The notes under the pieces were generated by a model. The model was not told the origin of the DNA. It saw only the letters and a list, made by a program, of their open reading frames with translations, and did not search any database. A stretch of DNA of 64,000 nt from Acidisoma sp. L85 (lineage in GTDB: Bacteria > Pseudomonadota > Alphaproteobacteria > Acetobacterales > Acetobacteraceae): the NCBI RefSeq assembly GCF_009765865.1, contig NZ_LMUQ01000049.1:170400-234399 (forward strand), written 5' to 3'. Below are positions 18,301 through 26,796 of this stretch, piece after piece (within the stretch, counting starts at the first letter, position 1; each line of letters opens with the position of its first letter). The translations under genes and the position numbers were made by a program.

Positions 18301-18737
18301 TGCCAAAACGCGATCTCCAGCGAGGAAGAGTCTATGCTTGGGAGGCTCGTCAGGTCGCGCCGCGTGATCCCAGCTTGGTTGCATTTCTCGCGGCCCAGGG
18401 GATGGTTGACGCCATCTGGGCTGAGATGGGGCTACGGTATCCTCCGAGGGTAGAAGCCTTGCCGGCACAGGCGCGCACCCGGATTGCCGATGCGGACCGC
18501 CTCACGCTTCGGCTGCGCCCGCAGTCGCCGTCGTGGTGTTTGTTGCACGAACTCGCCCATGCCATGAGCACGACTCAAGATGGAAATTCAGATGGGCATG
18601 GAGAGCGCTTTGTTGGGATCTACCTTCAATTACTGGTCCGTTACCTGCGTCTCGACGAAGCCGAACTCCGGCGAAGCCTTACGGAAGCCGGAATACTTTT
18701 GATGGAAGGTGCCCGCCCTGTCTTCATCGATCCATAG
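18300..18737 (+). CDS. HExxH zinc-metallopeptidase-like protein paired with DUF2786
   Basis: A 145-residue protein with a canonical zinc-binding site, HELAH in SWCLLHELAHAMS, and a third candidate ligand His in DGHGERFVGIYLQLL about 20 residues later. The arrangement is like the SprT/Wss1 or ImmA type of small cytoplasmic metallopeptidases. GTG start overlapping the upstream stop means it is translationally coupled to the DUF2786 protein, so the two products probably work together or in a complex. No signal peptide. The substrate is unknown; cleavage of a DNA-bound protein or a regulator is a guess based on fold type. Confidence 0.8.
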   Translation: MPKRDLQRGRVYAWEARQVAPRDPSLVAFLAAQGMVDAIWAEMGLRYPPRVEALPAQARTRIADADRLTLRLRPQSPSWCLLHELAHAMSTTQDGNSDGHGERFVGIYLQLLVRYLRLDEAELRRSLTEAGILLMEGARPVFIDP

Positions 18738-18866
18738 GCCATTTTCTTGGAGCCGCTGGCCCCACATCCTTAATCTCCCATGTTGTCAACAAACCACGAG
18801 CATCCCTCGTAAGTAGAGCGGCGCATCACAATGCTTCCTCTCGGAACATTCCTCGGGGGCTCGATT

Positions 18867-19133
18867 ATGGCGACAAAAGCAGTGCGTTTTCTGGGCCTCG
18901 CGGCAGTGGCTTTACCTTTGGCGCTGGCTGGATGTGGGATGTTCGGCGCGTCTTCGCCCGACGCTAGTCCAACCGGATCAGGCGCCTCCCAAACCACTGG
19001 GCTCGGGAGCAATGGGCCGGCCTCGAATTCCGGCGGGACGGGTGCTGGAAACGCTGCACAGGGAGGCGCGGGCTCCGGTGGCGCGGGAGCAGGAGGGGCG
19101 AGCGGTGCTGGTGGAGGCGCCGGTTCGAAGTAG
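18867..19133 (+). CDS. small Gly/Ala/Ser-rich lipoprotein
   Basis: About 88 residues. The signal peptide MATKAVRFLGLAAVALPLAL ends in a lipobox (LAGC), so the mature protein would be lipid-anchored by its Cys. The rest is low-complexity Gly, Ala, Ser and Asn without structure. An in-frame ATG 36 bases upstream exists, but the signal peptide fits the start used here. A second small lipoprotein of similar design is at 60864-61091 (both have CxM after the lipobox and a PDASP string), so they may be distant paralogues. No function can be assigned. Confidence 0.65.
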   Translation: MATKAVRFLGLAAVALPLALAGCGMFGASSPDASPTGSGASQTTGLGSNGPASNSGGTGAGNAAQGGAGSGGAGAGGASGAGGGAGSK

Positions 19134-19442
19134 CAGGATTGCGCAATAAGGGGGCTAGTCATCATCAAGTGCGGCATCGCTCCTGCCGCGCGACCAAGCC
19201 CCTCATTTTGACTAAATTACCCATTAAAGAGGATTTGCGCAGCAGTGGGGCGCGTGCCACCTACTGCATCGCCTGCTAATTTTTTAGGCAACTAGAAACT
19301 TCGTCCAAGAGGTCTGAGCAGGCCGGGACGTGTGGAAAATAAGGTCTCTTCATGCGCGTCACGATCGAATTGCGGTCCCTGGCCGGCCTGCTTCATGAGC
19401 CGGATTTGGTAGCGATCGACTCGCCGGAAATAGGTTGAGCCC
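19134..19442. other. intergenic region without recognisable gene
   Basis: No open frame with protein character is found. A short hairpin GCCT...AGGC around 19274-19292 spans an A/T-rich loop but lacks the GC stem plus T-tract of a rho-independent terminator. AGGTTGAGCCC directly before 19443 provides the ribosome-binding site of the ATP-grasp gene. Confidence 0.4.
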
Positions 19443-20780
19443 ATGACCATTCCTCAAAGCAAGTCGCCACGCATCCTGTTTGTCGCTTTGGTCGACAATA
19501 TTGGACTCGAGCGCGTGGTCGCCGGGTTGGACGGCCAGGGCGCCGTTTGCGCGCTGATGAGCCCGCCCGACTTCTACTGCACTCAAACGCGATCCGTAAC
19601 ACGCTGGTTCGCGCTGCCGCGGCATCGTGGTCTCTGGCTTGGTGCTATTTTCACGCGCGTGCATCTTGAAACCGCCGTGCGGGCGTTTGAGGCCGACCTC
19701 ATAGTTCCGCTGGATGATATCGCCGCCAAGCTGCTTCGAATGCTGGCCGGAAGTCAGGTGATTACGGGCCGTTTGAAGACGCTGCTCAAGACATCATTCG
19801 GTGCGCCAGAAGGCTATGCCGCTGTGTGCAGCCGGGCAGGGTTGATGCAAGTCGCCACGGAACTCGACATCCGCCAGCCCCGGACAGCGATCGTTCCCGA
19901 TGTCGAGGCGGCGTTGCTTGCCGCCGAGGACTGGGGCTATCCAGTCGTCTTGAAGGCTGAGCACACGAGCGGCGGCTCCGGCGTAGAGATCGTCGCTGAT
20001 CCAGAGGAACTACGGACAGCGTTCCTATCACTGGTAGGCCGTCGCAGCCTGCGCAATCGCATCCGCGGGGCGGTGCGCCAATCGATCTGGAACCTCGCCG
20101 GCATGACGAGGATCGCGCGCATGCCGCCGGTGCTTCAGGCCATGGTTCCCGGAGTGCCGGCTATGCGCAGCGTCTCCACTTGGCAGGGGCGTGTGTTGGA
20201 CGGGGTGAGCTTCGTGGCCGAGAAGATTCACCCGGAACCGACCGGCGCGAGCACGATGGTTCGCAATGTCGACAATGCCGAGATGGAAGAGGCGGCGCGG
20301 CTGATCGTGGCAAAGCTTGGATGTTCGGGCTTTGTGAGTTTCGATTTCATGGTGGATGCCGAAGGCGGCGCTCGCCTGATCGAGATGAATCCACGGCCGA
20401 TCGGCACCACGCATCTGGGACAATTATTCGGACACGATCCTTGTGCGGCGCTCGTTGCCTGCCTTCTTGACGATGAATCGGCCCACGCGCCACAGCCACG
20501 CGCTGTGGCCAAGGGCACCATCATCGCTTTGTTCCCGAAGGAAATGGAGCGAGATCCAAGCAATTTGGAAAGGCTTAGGGCGGCGGGGGTAAGGCATGAT
20601 GTACCCCTTGGTGATCCTGCGGTCGTCGCGAATTACCTGAGGCGGCTCACTAAGATCCACCCCGACGCCGCAGCAGGAATGGCCGATGCTCTAGCATCGG
20701 TCGCTGCGCGCGTTGCGGCGCCCGGCGTTGTCGCGGCGGTAGGTCTGGGCTCGGCCGTCGTCACCGGCGGCTTTGCCTGA
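19443..20780 (+). CDS. ATP-grasp domain protein (carboxylate-amine ligase type)
   Basis: A 445-residue cytoplasmic protein. The N-terminus (RILFVALVDNIGLERVVAGL) is a Rossmann-like pre-ATP-grasp domain. The ATP-grasp core shows WGYPVVLKAEHTSGGSGVEIV (Lys and the glycine-rich loop), then the metal-binding end FMVDAEGGARLIEMNPRPIG with the Glu and Asn ligands. This type ligates a carboxylate to an amine or thiol using ATP, as in carbamoyl-phosphate synthase-like and peptide ligase enzymes. No partner gene is adjacent, so the substrate is open; a secondary metabolite, dipeptide or cell-surface modification role is possible. Confidence 0.85.
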   Translation: MTIPQSKSPRILFVALVDNIGLERVVAGLDGQGAVCALMSPPDFYCTQTRSVTRWFALPRHRGLWLGAIFTRVHLETAVRAFEADLIVPLDDIAAKLLRMLAGSQVITGRLKTLLKTSFGAPEGYAAVCSRAGLMQVATELDIRQPRTAIVPDVEAALLAAEDWGYPVVLKAEHTSGGSGVEIVADPEELRTAFLSLVGRRSLRNRIRGAVRQSIWNLAGMTRIARMPPVLQAMVPGVPAMRSVSTWQGRVLDGVSFVAEKIHPEPTGASTMVRNVDNAEMEEAARLIVAKLGCSGFVSFDFMVDAEGGARLIEMNPRPIGTTHLGQLFGHDPCAALVACLLDDESAHAPQPRAVAKGTIIALFPKEMERDPSNLERLRAAGVRHDVPLGDPAVVANYLRRLTKIHPDAAAGMADALASVAARVAAPGVVAAVGLGSAVVTGGFA

Positions 20781-21021
20781 AGAGAAAGCGGCGACGAGGA
20801 TTCCGCGCCACAATGGGCGTGCGAAAGCGGCCGGACAGGACGCTGGACGGCAAACAGCCGCGCGCAACCTATAGATCAACTACTCTGATGGTTTGACTGA
20901 CCGCATGATTGTAAATTGACAACCAGGGCGATGCGGCGCCATCATCATCATGGCTGCAGAAGTAATAAATAATGTGGGTGAGAAGATTAGTAGAGAAGAG
21001 AATATTTGAAGGAAATCTCGC

Positions 21022-23010
21022 GTGGAGGGCCGGCGAAAGCAGCTGATAGCAGAATATGCGCTTAGTATGCGCTTATTTGATTCCTCACTTCCACGATATT
21101 TAATTCGTCGATACTTCGCAGTGCCGCCTTCGATCTGGTCAAGCCTTTCTAAGGCTGCCTCTCGATACTATGTAGTTGCGGTCGTCTTCTTGTTCGCCGG
21201 CTGTAGCGCACCCCTCGGCGTTCACAGGCTTACACTCATCGAGAGCTATAAGCAGCTCAATCGAAGCGCGCTATCCGGCACCACGTTGAGTGACTCCACC
21301 TTGATTGTGCTCCGGCGGCGGGGCCTGCTGAAGGCATGGAATACCGATCCAGCCGCCACCATCGCCCGCCTCCGCGCCGAGGTCGTGGGTCAGCCCGGTC
21401 GTTGGGCGGACCTCTTCGCATTGGCTGAGCTGAGCTATTTTGAAGGCGAAGCGCATGGGTCACGTGACGAGTTTCTCGCTGCGGCCCTCTACGCTTACGC
21501 ATATCTTGCCCCCGGTGCGGCGGAGGCTGATCAACCGAGCCCGTATGACGAACGCTTCCGTCAGGCTTGTGACATCTACAATCTCGGCCTCACTGCGGCC
21601 TTCGGCCCGGCCGACAAACGCCCTGTCCAAATCATTCCGCAGCGCCGAACCCTGCCTTTTGGCGCGATCGATGTGGCGGTAGACCAAAAACAGCTTCAGT
21701 GGCACGGTCACGAACTGGCGAGCTTCGTGCCGACGGCGACCCTGGCCGTTTCCGGGCTGCAGAACATCTACCGTGACCCCGGCCTCGGGGAGCCCATGGC
21801 GGCTCTTCCGAAAGGCGGTGCGATTTCGTCCAAAGGTTTCCAGGTTGCTCCTCGGCTGCGGATTCCGACCAATATGATGTTGGTCCTCGATGATCCCCGC
21901 CGCCAAATCGCGCAGTCAGAGCTGCAGGGACGACTGGTCGTCAGCACCATTCTCGACCAGCCTGATGTCCAACTTGGACAAGAGACGGTTCCCCTGGAAT
22001 ACGACCAGACCGCCGCCCGCGCGGTCAGCATGGTGGAGGCGGCGGCGTGGCAAAAGGAATATAGCGGTTTCCTGAATGGGCGACTGTTCGAGCGGGCGCC
22101 GACACAGCTCGTGGCAATCGAGCCGCATGAGTTCGGCCGCATGCCCGTCATCCTGATACACGGTACCGCCTCCAGCCCATTCCGCTGGACAGATATGGTC
22201 AACGATCTGCTCGAGGTTCCGGCGATCCGCGACCATTTCGAGTTCTGGCTGTTCTCCTATGCGAGTGGCAATCCGATCCCCTATTCGGCAATTCAGCTCA
22301 GAGCATCGATCCAGCAGGCGCTAGCCCAGCTCGGCGGCGTTCAGGCGGATCCGGCGCTTGGTCGAATCACCCTCATTGGCCATAGCCAGGGTGGTTTGCT
22401 CGCGAAGATGCTGGTCATCAACCCGGGCGACGATCTATGGAACCGTATTTCAAAGAGACCGCTGTCGTCACTTAAGCTCACTCCCAAATCGCGTAAGCTT
22501 CTGCGGGAAACGCTGTTCCCGAAGCCGGTGCCCGAAATACAGCGCGTAATTTTCATCGCTACACCGCAGCGCGGAAGCTATGTCGCGGCATTCTCCATCA
22601 CCCATCTCATCGGTCGGTTGGTGACGCTTCCCTTGGCCGTCTCCGAGGCCAGCAAGGAACTGGTCACTGGAAACGGTGCAAATGTCATCCTAGGTCAGAG
22701 CGTTCTGAGACTCGGCAGTGTCTACGGCATGTCGCCGAACAGCCCATTTATCAGGTCTCTGTCAGCGATTCCCGTCGCGCCCGGGGTCCACGTGCATTCG
22801 ATCATTCCAGTCGCGACCTCCGGCCCTCTCGCCGAGGGAAGCGATGGAGTTGTCCGGTATTCCAGCGCCCATATCGCAGGCGTGGATTCTGAACTCGTGG
22901 TTCACTCGAGCCACTCGACCCAATCCAACCCGGCCACAATCGCCGAGGTTCAGCGCATTTTGTTGCTACAACTGGCGGCCTCGCCGGCCTCGGTCGCCGC
23001 GGCGCCCTGA
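21022..23010 (+). CDS. alpha/beta-hydrolase (lipase-like) membrane-anchored lipoprotein
   Basis: A 662-residue protein. About 60 residues from the start a hydrophobic stretch (YYVVAVVFLFAGCS) ends in a lipobox-like AGC, so the protein is probably exported and anchored. The C-terminal half is an alpha/beta hydrolase of the PGAP1/class-2 lipase type: oxyanion region VILIHGTASSPFRW, nucleophile Ser455 in LIGHSQGG, FIATPQRGS and a late His in VVHSSHSTQSN. The N-terminal half carries no known catalytic domain. The GTG start has AAGGA 8 bases upstream; an ATG at 21067 is an alternative. It is the first gene of the long co-directional run that reaches 33025. Likely an esterase or lipase in the periplasm. 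Confidence 0.8.
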   Translation: MEGRRKQLIAEYALSMRLFDSSLPRYLIRRYFAVPPSIWSSLSKAASRYYVVAVVFLFAGCSAPLGVHRLTLIESYKQLNRSALSGTTLSDSTLIVLRRRGLLKAWNTDPAATIARLRAEVVGQPGRWADLFALAELSYFEGEAHGSRDEFLAAALYAYAYLAPGAAEADQPSPYDERFRQACDIYNLGLTAAFGPADKRPVQIIPQRRTLPFGAIDVAVDQKQLQWHGHELASFVPTATLAVSGLQNIYRDPGLGEPMAALPKGGAISSKGFQVAPRLRIPTNMMLVLDDPRRQIAQSELQGRLVVSTILDQPDVQLGQETVPLEYDQTAARAVSMVEAAAWQKEYSGFLNGRLFERAPTQLVAIEPHEFGRMPVILIHGTASSPFRWTDMVNDLLEVPAIRDHFEFWLFSYASGNPIPYSAIQLRASIQQALAQLGGVQADPALGRITLIGHSQGGLLAKMLVINPGDDLWNRISKRPLSSLKLTPKSRKLLRETLFPKPVPEIQRVIFIATPQRGSYVAAFSITHLIGRLVTLPLAVSEASKELVTGNGANVILGQSVLRLGSVYGMSPNSPFIRSLSAIPVAPGVHVHSIIPVATSGPLAEGSDGVVRYSSAHIAGVDSELVVHSSHSTQSNPATIAEVQRILLLQLAASPASVAAAP

Positions 23011-23014
23011 TCGG

Positions 23015-24037
23015 GTGCGAAGGGTGAAAGGCCATGATCGGCCAAGAAACTTCGGTTCGCGTTTGGCGCGTGGCGCTTCCCGATGCGTGATGGTTGCCAC
23101 CGCGCTGTTCGGTGCTGGCGCATTCTATTACTCGACGATTGAGCCTGATTGGCTGCGAGTGATGCTGGCCGCCCTATTCGTCGTCGTGATCGGCTTAACG
23201 CTTCTGATGCGGCCGCTCAGATTCGGTTTGATGGCGTGGGGGACTGCGACACTCGCCCTAGCGATCTGGTATGCTGACGACCGGCCGCTGAACATCCGGG
23301 ACTGGGCACCAGAATACGCCGTTCTCGCTACTGCGTCCCGCGACGGGCGGACAGTTCACGTCAACCACGTTCGTGATTTTCGGTATCGTTCGGAGAGCGA
23401 CTACACACCGTCCTACTATGACGCCGCTTATGCGCTGGATGACCTGAAAACCGTTGACCTCGTCACCTCCTATTGGGGCGGTGACGCCATAGCACATGTC
23501 TTTCTGAGTTTTGGTTTCAAAGACGGTCGTCATCTCGCCTTTTCCATTGAGACGCGACGACAAAAGCGGTTCGCATATTCGACGATCGCGGGTTTCTTCC
23601 ATCATTTCGAGCTGTTCTATGTGGTGGCGGATGAGCGTGACCTAATCGGGGTCCGCACCGACATCCGGCACGAAAGGGTCTATCTCTACCGCCTGAACAT
23701 CTCTTCCGATTCCCGAGAGCGGCTGTTCCTGAGCTATATCGCCCAGGTGCAGAAGCTGGCTGTCGAGCCTGAGTGGTACAATACGATCACCGACAACTGC
23801 ACCACCGGCATATTAGCGCGTGCTGACGCGACCACACGGGTGCGATACGATTGGCGTATCCTGCTGAGCGGTTACGCAGCCCAGCTTGCCTACGCCCACG
23901 GGCTGCTGAACGACCAGCCCAGCTTCCCGGTCCTGCGGCAGGAGAGCCTGATTCGACGACCCCGAGCCTCCTCAATCGACGACCGCTACTCCGAGGAAAT
24001 TCGGTCAAATTTGCCTCTGGCTGACGCCAAGCCATGA
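23015..24037 (+). CDS. DUF4105 membrane-associated protein
   Basis: A protein of about 340 residues of the DUF4105 family. Two N-terminal membrane segments (ATALFGAGAFYYST..., MLAALFVVVIGLTLL and GTATLALAIWYA) are followed by the diagnostic core: NVRDF-like VNHVRDFRYRSESDY, TSYWGGDAIAHVFLSFGF, FSIETRRQKRF, VVADERDLIGVRT and the late Asn-Cys pair in TDNCTTG. The Cys, His and Asn residues suggest a papain-like or NlpC-type hydrolase activity, but this is not demonstrated. The start is uncertain: GTG at 23015 or 23024, or ATG at 23090; the first keeps the full family N-terminus and lies 4 bases after the upstream stop. Confidence 0.8.
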   Translation: MRRVKGHDRPRNFGSRLARGASRCVMVATALFGAGAFYYSTIEPDWLRVMLAALFVVVIGLTLLMRPLRFGLMAWGTATLALAIWYADDRPLNIRDWAPEYAVLATASRDGRTVHVNHVRDFRYRSESDYTPSYYDAAYALDDLKTVDLVTSYWGGDAIAHVFLSFGFKDGRHLAFSIETRRQKRFAYSTIAGFFHHFELFYVVADERDLIGVRTDIRHERVYLYRLNISSDSRERLFLSYIAQVQKLAVEPEWYNTITDNCTTGILARADATTRVRYDWRILLSGYAAQLAYAHGLLNDQPSFPVLRQESLIRRPRASSIDDRYSEEIRSNLPLADAKP

Positions 24038-24164
24038 CAGCCACCCGCGAGCATGTCATTGAGGTTCGTGTTGGAGCGGTCCGCGAAAGGCGTCCGATGA
24101 CGGGCCGGAGAACACAGTGCTGAACGAGCAGCGGGCGCTGCCAAAATTGGAGCCGGAGAAGTAG

Positions 24165-25112
24165 ATGTCCGCAGCGGAAACAATGAACGCGCACGCTCCT
24201 GGGATGAAAACGATTCCAGGCGGTTCGTTCGTCATGGGGTCCGACCGGCATTACCCCGAAGAGGCTCCGGCCCATCGGGCGCGCGTCGAGAGCTTTCTGA
24301 TGGACAGCCACCTTGTTACGAACCGGCTGTTTGGCGCGTTCGTCATGGCTACGAAATATGTGACTGTCGCCGAGCGTCCCCTCGATCCTGAGGCTTTTCC
24401 GGATATCCCCAAATCTCGGCTTGCGCCCGGCTCGCTGGTTTTCCACAAGCCCAAACAGCCTGTTCCGACAACAGACACCCGCAAGTGGTGGAGTTGGAAG
24501 GCCGGAGCCTATTGGCGTCATCCCGAGGGTCGTGGCAGTTCGGTCGCCGCGCGCTTGGATCATCCCGTGGTTCATATCGCTTTCGAGGATGCCGAGGCCT
24601 ACGCGGCCTGGGCAGGAAAATCGCTCCCGACCGAAGCGGAATGGGAGTTCGCGGCCCGCGGTGGCTTGGAGGGCGCTGAGTTCGTATGGGGCGACGAGTT
24701 CGCTCCTGATGGTCGCCCGATGGCGAATACCTGGCAGGGGATTTTCCCCTCGGAAAATCTCCTTCTCGATGGATTTGAAGGAACCTCGCCCGTGGGTGCC
24801 TTTTCCGCAAACGGTTACGGTCTCTTCGACATGGCTGGGAACGTTTGGGAATGGACCGTTGACTGGTATTCGGATCGGCATACCGAGGACGCCGCGAAGC
24901 CGTGTTGCGTCCCGCTCAACCCGCGAGGCGGCAGCGCGGAAGCGAGTCTCGACAAGCGTCAACCGAGTGTTGCCGTTCCGCGCAAAGTCGTGAAGGGTGG
25001 TTCTTTTCTCTGCGCACCGAACTACTGTCGGCGCTACCGGCCCGCCGCGCGTCACGCACAAATGATTGATAGCGGCATGAGTCATGTCGGTTTCCGCTGT
25101 ATTTCTAGGTAA
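24165..25112 (+). CDS. formylglycine-generating enzyme (sulfatase-modifying factor)
   Basis: A 315-residue enzyme of the SUMF1/FGE family, which oxidises a cysteine in the CxPxR or CxAGR motif of type I sulfatases to formylglycine. The fold landmarks are IPGGSFVMGSDRHYPEE, WAGKSLPTEAEWEFAARGG, DMAGNVWEWTVDW and VVKGGSFLCAPNYCRRY. The two copper/redox cysteines needed for catalysis are present as Cys283 and Cys288, which separates it from the many catalytically unrelated FGE-fold proteins. It lies 26 bases upstream of a sulfatase carrying the target motif. No signal peptide, so it acts in the cytoplasm on unfolded sulfatase. GGAG is 6 bases before the ATG. Confidence 0.93.
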   Translation: MSAAETMNAHAPGMKTIPGGSFVMGSDRHYPEEAPAHRARVESFLMDSHLVTNRLFGAFVMATKYVTVAERPLDPEAFPDIPKSRLAPGSLVFHKPKQPVPTTDTRKWWSWKAGAYWRHPEGRGSSVAARLDHPVVHIAFEDAEAYAAWAGKSLPTEAEWEFAARGGLEGAEFVWGDEFAPDGRPMANTWQGIFPSENLLLDGFEGTSPVGAFSANGYGLFDMAGNVWEWTVDWYSDRHTEDAAKPCCVPLNPRGGSAEASLDKRQPSVAVPRKVVKGGSFLCAPNYCRRYRPAARHAQMIDSGMSHVGFRCISR

Positions 25113-25138
25113 ATGAGATTTTGGAAGGAACTGCCACT

Positions 25139-26764
25139 ATGGCCGAAGAAAAAAAAGAACCGGGCCTCCTTAATCGCAGGGCAGTGTTATTGGCGGGGAG
25201 CTCGATTGTCGCGGCCAACGCGCTGTTGCCTGCCGCTCAAGCCCAGACAACAGCAGCATCTTCTTCGACCGGCGCGGTGGGAAGTGGCGGCGGAAAGAAA
25301 CCCAATATCGTCGTCATCTACGGAGATGACATCGGGATTACCAATTTGAGTTGCTATTCCTTCGGGATGATGGGTTACAAAACGCCGAACATTGACCGTA
25401 TTGCCAATGAAGGTCTGAAATTCACTGACTACTACAGCGAGCAGAGCTGCACAGCCGGGCGGTCAGCCTTTATCACTGGCCAGAGTGTGTTTCGAACAGG
25501 CCTCTCCAAGGTCGGCATCCCTGGCTCGAACATTGGTCTCAGCACGAAGGACCCGACGATCGCCGAACTGCTGAAGCCCCTTGGCTACTCGACCGGGCAG
25601 TTCGGGAAAAATCATCTCGGCGACAAGGATGAGTTTCTGCCGACGAATCACGGCTTCGATGAGTTCTACGGCAATCTCTATCACCTGAATGCGGAGGAAG
25701 ATCCGGAGCAGCCGGACTATCCGAAAGATCCGGCATTCCGTCGGCGCTTCGGTCCGCGAGGTGTCATTCATTCCTTCGCTGATGGCCGTATCGAGGATAC
25801 GGGACCGCTGACGAGGAAGCGCATGGAAACGATCGATGACGACATCGCGGCGCGATCCGCGGATTTTATCGACCGCCAAGTCAAGGCCAATAAGCCGTTC
25901 TTCATGTGGGTGTGCTTCACCCATATGCATCTTCGCACACATGCGAAGCCGTCGAGCGCTGGCCAAGCAGGCCCGGACCAAAGTATCTACCATGACGTGA
26001 TGATCGATCATGACAAGAACGTGGGCACGGTGCTGGACAAGATCGACGCGCTTGGAATCGGCAACGATACCATCGTCGTTTACTCCACCGACAACGGACC
26101 GCACGCGAATTCTTGGCCGGATGCGGCGACTACACCTTTCCGAAGCGAGAAAGACACAAACTGGGAGGGCGCCTTTCGCGTTCCCGCCGTTGTGCGTTGG
26201 CCCGGGAAGATCAAACCGGGCAGCGTGTCCATCGATATCTTCCATGCGATGGACTGGATGCCGACGTTCCTGGCTGCCGCAGGTGAGTCAGACATCAAGG
26301 ACAAGCTGCTCGCAGGTTATACGATTGGCGACCGAAGCTATAAGGTTCATCTCGATGGCTACAATCAGCTGCCATATCTCACTGGGCAGGCCGCGCAGAG
26401 CGCCAGGAGCGAATTTTTCTACTTCTCGGATGACGGAGACCTTATGTGCCTGCGAACCGGCAACTGGAAGTTCGTCTTCGCTGAACAGCGGTCACCGGGT
26501 ACTTTGGAGGTCTGGGCTGAGCCGCTGACGATGTTACGCATTCCCAAGATCTTCAATCTACGCACCGACCCCTTTGAGCGAGCGGACGTGGACTCCAATA
26601 CCTATTGGGACTGGTATTTGGATCATGCGTTCTTCATTATGGAGGCGCAGGACCTCACGGCCAAGTTTATTGCCAGTTTCAAAGATTACCCGCCAAGGCA
26701 GAAGGCTGCATCATTCTCGATCGACCAGATCCTGGCGAATATGCAATCGGCGTCGTCCGACTGA
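25139..26764 (+). CDS. type I arylsulfatase-family sulfatase (exported, FGly-dependent)
   Basis: A 541-residue hydrolase of sulfate esters. The N-terminus MAEEKKEPGLLNRRAVLLAG contains a twin-arginine pair and a hydrophobic core ending in AQA, which looks like a Tat-type signal. After a Gly/Ser linker come the metal-binding YGDDIG (GDD) and the modification site SCTAGR with Cys104, the residue converted to formylglycine. Other family marks are QFGKNHLGD, YSTDNGPHANSWPD and the VVRWPG region. Tat export fits because formylglycine is installed by the cytoplasmic enzyme encoded just upstream. The substrate is unknown. AAGGAA lies 8 bases before the chosen ATG. Confidence 0.93.
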   Translation: MAEEKKEPGLLNRRAVLLAGSSIVAANALLPAAQAQTTAASSSTGAVGSGGGKKPNIVVIYGDDIGITNLSCYSFGMMGYKTPNIDRIANEGLKFTDYYSEQSCTAGRSAFITGQSVFRTGLSKVGIPGSNIGLSTKDPTIAELLKPLGYSTGQFGKNHLGDKDEFLPTNHGFDEFYGNLYHLNAEEDPEQPDYPKDPAFRRRFGPRGVIHSFADGRIEDTGPLTRKRMETIDDDIAARSADFIDRQVKANKPFFMWVCFTHMHLRTHAKPSSAGQAGPDQSIYHDVMIDHDKNVGTVLDKIDALGIGNDTIVVYSTDNGPHANSWPDAATTPFRSEKDTNWEGAFRVPAVVRWPGKIKPGSVSIDIFHAMDWMPTFLAAAGESDIKDKLLAGYTIGDRSYKVHLDGYNQLPYLTGQAAQSARSEFFYFSDDGDLMCLRTGNWKFVFAEQRSPGTLEVWAEPLTMLRIPKIFNLRTDPFERADVDSNTYWDWYLDHAFFIMEAQDLTAKFIASFKDYPPRQKAASFSIDQILANMQSASSD

Positions 26765-26767
26765 GTT

Positions 26768-26789
26768 GCTCCTTTTAATAGCTAGGAGC
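26768..26789 (+). promoter_or_regulatory. hairpin that covers the moxR ribosome-binding site
   Basis: GCTCCT (26768-26773) is complementary to AGGAGC (26784-26789) with a 10-base loop. The right arm is the AGGAG Shine-Dalgarno of the moxR gene. Base pairing would reduce access of ribosomes to this gene after the sulfatase stop at 26764. The stem is short, so this is a candidate only. Confidence 0.35.
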
Positions 26790-26796
26790 GCCAGTC

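Noticed and set aside
22718-23014. Upstream extension of the DUF4105 frame inside the lipase-like gene
   Set aside because: This part is the wrong frame of the lipase-like gene; DUF4105 homology begins only after 23015.
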